From: Saccharopolyspora gloriosae
GTDB taxonomy: Bacteria > Actinomycetota > Actinomycetes > Mycobacteriales > Pseudonocardiaceae
Direction: 5' to 3'
DNA: 64,000 bases
Assembly: GCF_014203325.1 (NCBI RefSeq)
Contig: NZ_JACHIV010000001.1
Coordinates: 434,001-498,000 of the forward strand
A program made the position numbers and the translations under genes. This document shows, piece after piece, positions 59,876-64,000 of this stretch. Position 1 is the stretch's first letter. Each line of letters opens with the position of its first letter. The notes under the pieces are model-generated. The model searched no databases. It saw only the letters and a program-made list of their open reading frames with translations, and was not told the DNA's origin.

Positions 59876-60215
59876 CGGACCTCCTGATGTCGGCTGGCCG
59901 CGTGGTTGCGGCGTGGATTCCTTGACAGCCTCGCCAAGCCCAGAATAACTTCCGGGAAAACGATTGCTCATAACCCGGTCGGTCATCGATGAACGAATTC
60001 GGGTGGCAGCGGCAGGCGCGGAACCCCAGCGCAGGCACGCCCGTGGCGTTCTCCGAACCCGGCCGGGCGCGGTGAGAGCCGACCCGGAACGAGATCGTTC
60101 TCGAAGCGGGGCGGCTCGTCGGCGGACCGGTCCGTTCGACGATCTCGTGGCCCGCGAACCGAAATGGCACGTCCCGACGCAACCCTGGCACGTTCCGCAG
60201 AACCTGGGAGGACCC
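59876..60215. other. Divergent promoter region of lacI and isomerase genes
   Basis: 340 bases. It holds the operator at 59954-59969 and a second near-palindrome GAACGAGATCGTTC at 60088-60101. No gene is seen. Confidence 0.55.
59954..59969. promoter_or_regulatory. LacI-type operator beside its regulator gene
   Basis: GGGAAAACGATTGCTC, a degenerate palindrome around CG. It equals the inverted importer site at 43840-43855 except at one position. It is placed ~80 bases before the LacI start, so it should allow autoregulation and control of the isomerase gene. Confidence 0.65.
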
Positions 60216-61631
60216 GTGGCCCGCATCGGTGTGGTCGGCATTTCCGACGGTCGTGATCATGTGCACGCTCGCAACGCGGAATTCATCCAAGCCAAGCAGG
60301 ACGCCCTCGTGGCCTCGCTGCGGGCTGCAGGGCACGACGTCGTCGCAGGTGGTGACCTCGTGGCCACCAACGTGCTCGCCACCTCCGTGGCCCGCGAGGT
60401 GGCCGCCGCCGACGTCGACGTCACCGTCTTCTACTACACCGTCTGGTCGTTCCCGCACTTCACGATGCTCGCCGCCGACGCCACCCGCAGCCCGCTGGTG
60501 CTCGTCGCCAGCACCGACCCCACCGAACCCGGCCTCGTCGGGATGCTCGCCGCGGGCGGCGCGCTCGACCAGATCGGGCGCAAGCACACCCGGGCCTGGG
60601 GCGCCCCCGACTCCCCGGAACTCGCCGCCGCCATCGGCGTGCAGGCGACCGCCGCCGCCGCGGTGAAGTCGCTGCGCGGAGCCACCTTCGGCCGGTTCGG
60701 CGGGCGACCCATGGGCATGAACACCGCCGTGGCCAACACCGACCAGTGGCAGCGCCAGTTCGGCATCGACGTCGAAGAGATCGACCAGTACGAACTCGTG
60801 CTGCGCGCCGAGAAGGCCGACGCCGCCGAAGCCCGCAAGGGCCGCGAGTGGATCGAGCAGCACGCCGCCGGAGTGCACTACGACGGCAAGAAGCTCACCC
60901 CGGACCTGCTGGAACGCCAGATCCGCTCCTACATCGCGGTCCGCGACATCATCGCCGAACGCCACCTCGACTTCTCCGGCATCAAGGGCCAGCCGGAACT
61001 CACCGAGAACTTCGCGACGATGGACGTCACCGAGGCCTTCCTCAACGACCCCTACGACTGGAACGGGCCGAAGGAGACCCACGTCTGCGCCACCGAGGCC
61101 GACATGGACGGCGCGCTGACCATGCAGCTGTTCAAGCAGGTCGCCCGCACCCCGGTGCTGTTCGCCGACGTCCGGCACTACCACGCGGACCGGGACATCT
61201 GGGACCTGTGCAACTCCGGTCAGCACGCCACCTGGTACGCCGCGCGCAGCGACGACCCGGCGGAGAACCTCGCGAAGGTCAACTTCTACCCGGAGGTGTT
61301 CTTCTTCCCTGCGGGCGGCGCATCCGTGCAGCACATCGCCGCACCAGGGCAGATGACGCTCGGCAGGCTCACCAGGGAAGCCGGGGAGTACCGGCTGCAG
61401 ATGATGCTCGGCGAGTTCGAGAGCTACGACGACGACACCAACCGCACCCTCGTCGAGCAGTCCACCCCGGAATGGCCGCACGCGTTCGCCCGGCTCGACG
61501 CGCCCGGCGACGTGTTCCTGTCCAAGTTCGGCGCCAACCACCTGCACGCCGTGCCCGGCGACCACCGCGCGGAACTGCGCGCCGTCGCCGAGCAGCTCGG
61601 CGTGCGCCTGGACGAGTGGACCCGGGGCTGA
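60216..61631 (+). CDS. L-fucose/L-arabinose isomerase family protein
   Basis: A 471-residue sugar isomerase of the FucI/AraA fold. Such enzymes interconvert an aldose and a ketose with Mn(II); FucI also accepts D-arabinose. Likely active-site segments: IKGQPELTENFATMDVTEAF, VCATEADMDGALTMQLFK (Glu and Asp metal ligands) and the late HYHADRDIWDLCNSGQHATW (His). GTG 60216 follows GGGAGG. With the kinase 265 bp downstream it makes a two-step route to a ketose phosphate. The true substrate is not decided by sequence. Confidence 0.85.
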   Translation: MARIGVVGISDGRDHVHARNAEFIQAKQDALVASLRAAGHDVVAGGDLVATNVLATSVAREVAAADVDVTVFYYTVWSFPHFTMLAADATRSPLVLVASTDPTEPGLVGMLAAGGALDQIGRKHTRAWGAPDSPELAAAIGVQATAAAAVKSLRGATFGRFGGRPMGMNTAVANTDQWQRQFGIDVEEIDQYELVLRAEKADAAEARKGREWIEQHAAGVHYDGKKLTPDLLERQIRSYIAVRDIIAERHLDFSGIKGQPELTENFATMDVTEAFLNDPYDWNGPKETHVCATEADMDGALTMQLFKQVARTPVLFADVRHYHADRDIWDLCNSGQHATWYAARSDDPAENLAKVNFYPEVFFFPAGGASVQHIAAPGQMTLGRLTREAGEYRLQMMLGEFESYDDDTNRTLVEQSTPEWPHAFARLDAPGDVFLSKFGANHLHAVPGDHRAELRAVAEQLGVRLDEWTRG

Positions 61632-61896
61632 GCCGTCCGGCTCCAGCGCGCGCTCAGCCGGTGAGGCAAAGCCGAACAAGCTGAAGCGGGCACAGCCAAA
61701 AGCGGACCTGGAGCGGCTCGATTCCGATCAGCACCAGGTCACGGGCCACGTCCAGCGGCCATCGGTCGGAATCGGGCTCCGGCCGATGGCCCACCGGGCG
61801 GCCCGCGAAGTCCGAAACGGACAGGAGTGCGGATCACCCGGTGGCGAGGTCTTTACGATGCCGCGGGGAACACCGGACGAGCGGGAGGAACAGGCG

Positions 61897-63390
61897 ATGT
61901 CTGAGGGCGTGCTGATCGGAGTCGACGTCGGAACGTCGAGCTCCAAGGGTGTGCTGGTCACCACCGACGGGCGCATCGTGGCCCGAGCGACCCGGCCGCA
62001 CGAGACCTCCTACCCGCATCCGGGCTGGGTCGAGCACGACGCGGAATCGGTGTGGTGGAACGACTTCGTGGGCATCGTGCGGGAACTCGTGCCCGCCGCC
62101 GAAGGCCGCAGCATCGAAGGGCTCGGCGTCAGCGGCATCGGCCCGGTGCTGCTGCCCGCCGACGGCGACGGCAACCCGCTGCGGCCCGCGATCCTCTACG
62201 GCGTGGACACCCGCGCCACCACCGAGATCGCCGAGCTCACCGAGGAATTCGGCGCCGACGAGATCCTGCGCCGCGGTGGATCCGCGCTGACCAGCCAAGC
62301 CGTCGGGCCGAAGATCCGGTGGCTCGCCAAGAACGAACCCGAGATCTACGCGCGCACCGAGAAGCTGCTCATGTGCAGCTCCTACCTGGTGCACCGGCTC
62401 ACCGGGCGCTACGTGCTCGACCACCACTCCGCCAGCCAGTGCGACCCGCTCTACGACCTGCAGGCACGGGACTGGTCGAAGGACTGGGCGCAGCGCGTCG
62501 CCCCCGACCTGCCGCTGCCCGAACTCGCGTGGCCCACCGAGATCGTCGGGAAGGTCGGCCCGCAGGCCGCCGCCGAGACCGGACTGCCCGAAGGGCTGCC
62601 CGTCACCACCGGCACCATCGACGCCTGGGCCGAAGCCACCAGCGCGGGCGTGCGCGAACCCGGCGACGTGATGCTGATGTACGGCACGACGATGTTCTTC
62701 GTGCAGGTGCTCACCGACCCCCGGCCGCACTCGGCGCTGTGGGGGACCTGCGGCGTCTTCCCCGACACCTACACGCTCGCCGCGGGCATGGCGACCTCCG
62801 GCGCGGTGACCGACTGGATCCGGCGGCTCGTCGACGGCGACTTCGCGGAACTCGTCGAGCAGGCCGCCGGTGCCCCCGCCGGGAGCCGCGGGTTGCTGCT
62901 GCTGCCGTACTTCGCCGGGGAGCGGACGCCGATCTTCGACCCCGACGCGCGCGGTGCGCTGCTCGGGCTCACCACCAGCCACGGCCGGGCCGAGGTGTAC
63001 CGGGCCGCGCTGGAAGGCATCGGCTACGGGGTGCGGCACAACCTGGAGGCGATGAGCTCCGCCGGTGGCCGCGCGGGGCGGCTCGTCGCCGTCGGCGGCG
63101 GTACCCAGGGCGGGCTGTGGACGCAGATCGTCTCCGACATCTCCGGGCAGGAGCAGCAGGTTCCGAGCGAGACCGTCGGCGCCGCCTTCGGCGACGCGCT
63201 GATGGCGGGGGTGGCCACGGGAACCGCCGTGAACGAGCGCGAGTGGAACCCGGTGGCGCGGACCGTCGTGCCGGACGCGGCCCGCACCGAGCGCTACGAC
63301 GCCTTCTACCAGCGCTACCTGGAGCTCTACACCGCCACCGCCGACATCCAGCACTTCCTCGCGGCCCAGCAGCACGCCGCCGACGCCTGA
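61897..63390 (+). CDS. FGGY-family carbohydrate kinase
   Basis: A 497-residue sugar kinase related to xylulokinase, fuculokinase and ribulokinase. N-terminal ATPase fold: IGVDVGTSSSKGVLV (phosphate 1), WVEHDAESVWWND, GVSGIGPVLLPAD. C-terminal fold: LLPYFAGERTPIFDPDARGA, YRAALEGIGYGVRHNLE, and adenosine motif LVAVGGGTQGGLWTQIVSDI. ATG 61897 follows GGGAGGAA. It is the likely partner of the isomerase just upstream and phosphorylates its ketose product. Confidence 0.93.
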   Translation: MSEGVLIGVDVGTSSSKGVLVTTDGRIVARATRPHETSYPHPGWVEHDAESVWWNDFVGIVRELVPAAEGRSIEGLGVSGIGPVLLPADGDGNPLRPAILYGVDTRATTEIAELTEEFGADEILRRGGSALTSQAVGPKIRWLAKNEPEIYARTEKLLMCSSYLVHRLTGRYVLDHHSASQCDPLYDLQARDWSKDWAQRVAPDLPLPELAWPTEIVGKVGPQAAAETGLPEGLPVTTGTIDAWAEATSAGVREPGDVMLMYGTTMFFVQVLTDPRPHSALWGTCGVFPDTYTLAAGMATSGAVTDWIRRLVDGDFAELVEQAAGAPAGSRGLLLLPYFAGERTPIFDPDARGALLGLTTSHGRAEVYRAALEGIGYGVRHNLEAMSSAGGRAGRLVAVGGGTQGGLWTQIVSDISGQEQQVPSETVGAAFGDALMAGVATGTAVNEREWNPVARTVVPDAARTERYDAFYQRYLELYTATADIQHFLAAQQHAADA

Positions 63391-63410
63391 CCCCCGCGCA
63401 CCGCGGTTCC

Positions 63411-63648
63411 GAGCGAACGGACCGTTCGTCCAATCCCGTTGGGCGAACGGTCCGTTCACTCGTTTCCGGTTTCGTGCAGCGGTGCTGTGGTTTGGAGTGA
63501 GCGGACCGTTTGTCCAATCCCCTTGGATGAACGGTCCGTTGACTCGTTTCTGGGGCTCGTGCGGCGGTGTTGTGGTTCGTAGTGAGCGGACCGTTTGTCC
63601 GGTTCGGTTGGTCGAACGGTCCGTTGACTTGTTGCTGGGGCGTGCTGG
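63411..63648. repeat. Three tandem 84-85 bp units, each with a hairpin
   Basis: Units start near 63411, 63495 and 63580. Each carries CGGACCGTT(C/T)GTCC and, after a short loop, the inverted GAACGGTCCG, so each can fold. Stem arms: 63418-63433 with 63439-63454; 63502-63517 with 63523-63538; 63587-63600 with 63610-63623. Between units lies a GTG/GCGGTG-rich spacer. They sit between the kinase gene and a lipoprotein esterase gene. Confidence 0.88.
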
Positions 63649-63731
63649 AGCCACTCGAACGGGTGAAGGGGTTGTTATGGTCCTTGGCGGTCGGCACCGG
63701 TGATCGGAGCCAACGGTTCCGGGAGGGCGGC

Positions 63732-64000
63732 ATGGCCTCGGCACGGCGGGTCTGGCGAGCGGTGCTGGCCGGAACGGCGGTGCTGACCGCGGCCGCGCTC
63801 ACCTCGGGATGCCTCGCCTCGTCCGAAGCGGGGAGCGGGACGCTGATCGGCGCGGCGGCCGCAGACCTGGGAGCGAGCCGGACCGTGGCCGACCAGGTGT
63901 ACGCGCAGCGCCCGAGCGGGCCGTTGGCCCTCGACCTGTTCCTGCCCGCGGGCAACGGCCCGCACCCGCTCGTCGTCTACGCGCACGGTGGTGGCTGGGA
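63732..64000 (+). CDS. Lipoprotein alpha/beta-hydrolase (esterase), 5' part
   Basis: 89 complete codons up to the window end. The ATG at 63732 follows GGGAGGGCGG. A signal peptide with lipobox TSGC (residues ~24-27) is followed by a short linker and the start of an alpha/beta-hydrolase fold: PLALDLFLPAGNGPHPLVVY and AHGGGW, where HGGGW is the oxyanion-hole motif of hormone-sensitive lipase/carboxylesterase enzymes. The nucleophile and the rest lie beyond the window. It is probably a surface esterase of the neighbouring sugar-use region. Confidence 0.82.
   Translation, partial: MASARRVWRAVLAGTAVLTAAALTSGCLASSEAGSGTLIGAAAADLGASRTVADQVYAQRPSGPLALDLFLPAGNGPHPLVVYAHGGGW

Noticed and set aside
63411-63648. 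Tandem repeats considered as a CRISPR array
   Set aside because: Units are 84-85 bp and similar along their whole length, without unique spacers, and no cas genes are near.

Overview
This is a high-GC actinomycete chromosome segment. The codon bias is strongly G/C-ending and GTG/TTG starts are common. A mycothiol S-conjugate amidase (mca), a PIN-PhoH protein, chaplin-like secreted proteins, an XRE/DUF397 pair and type VII (ESX) secretion genes all point to the Mycobacteriales/Pseudonocardiales. A Saccharopolyspora-like pseudonocardiad is my best guess, made from protein character and not from a database match.

Layout. From 1 to 4.4 kb: the 3' end of a yidC gene, a class F sortase overlapping its probable surface-protein substrate, and a Bax-inhibitor-1 family membrane protein. 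From 4.6 to 43.7 kb runs a housekeeping backbone whose order matches the Mycobacterium tuberculosis Rv1074c-Rv1111c region as I remember it: thiolase, SGNH hydrolase, cbs, proline-rich antigen, metB, greA, DUF4307, mca, small membrane protein, DUF255 protein, PAQR/hemolysin III, cis-prenyl transferase, phoH2, fumC, glpX, xseB, xseA, lipid-droplet protein, ispH, DUF6542. Lineage-specific genes interrupt it: threonine deaminase, 4-hydroxyphenylpyruvate dioxygenase with a divergent Lrp regulator, a GH78 rhamnosidase, a chaplin-like pair, a DUF885 peptidase-like protein, guaB1, DUF3800, DUF4288-ligB, a ferredoxin-NADP reductase and a secreted trypsin.

From 43.8 to 63.7 kb is accessory DNA. It starts with a ribose-type sugar ABC importer (ATPase, permease, lipoprotein) and a secreted DUF2961/GH172 protein. 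A type VII secretion substrate cassette follows (50.7-58.9 kb: XRE and DUF397 genes, YbaB-like, EspC-like, WXG-like, membrane proteins, DUF3558 lipoprotein, PPE-like, EspG-like), without any core machinery. After it come a LacI regulator, a divergent L-fucose/L-arabinose-type isomerase, an FGGY sugar kinase and the start of a lipoprotein esterase.

Working together. A 16-bp palindrome-like sequence next to the LacI gene (59954-59969) recurs, inverted and with one mismatch, over the predicted transcription start of the importer 16 kb away (43840-43855). This suggests one regulon joining import, isomerisation and phosphorylation of a sugar. The GH172 protein makes D-arabinose from cell-wall arabinan an attractive but untested candidate.

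Repeats. The window carries a four-copy family of nested hairpin elements, three of them between convergent gene ends. In the two full copies a 17-bp outer stem differs at four positions and all four changes are compensated on the opposite arm. A second repeat, three 84-85 bp tandem units each holding a hairpin, lies at 63.4-63.65 kb. No tRNA, rRNA, CRISPR array, transposase or prophage gene was found.
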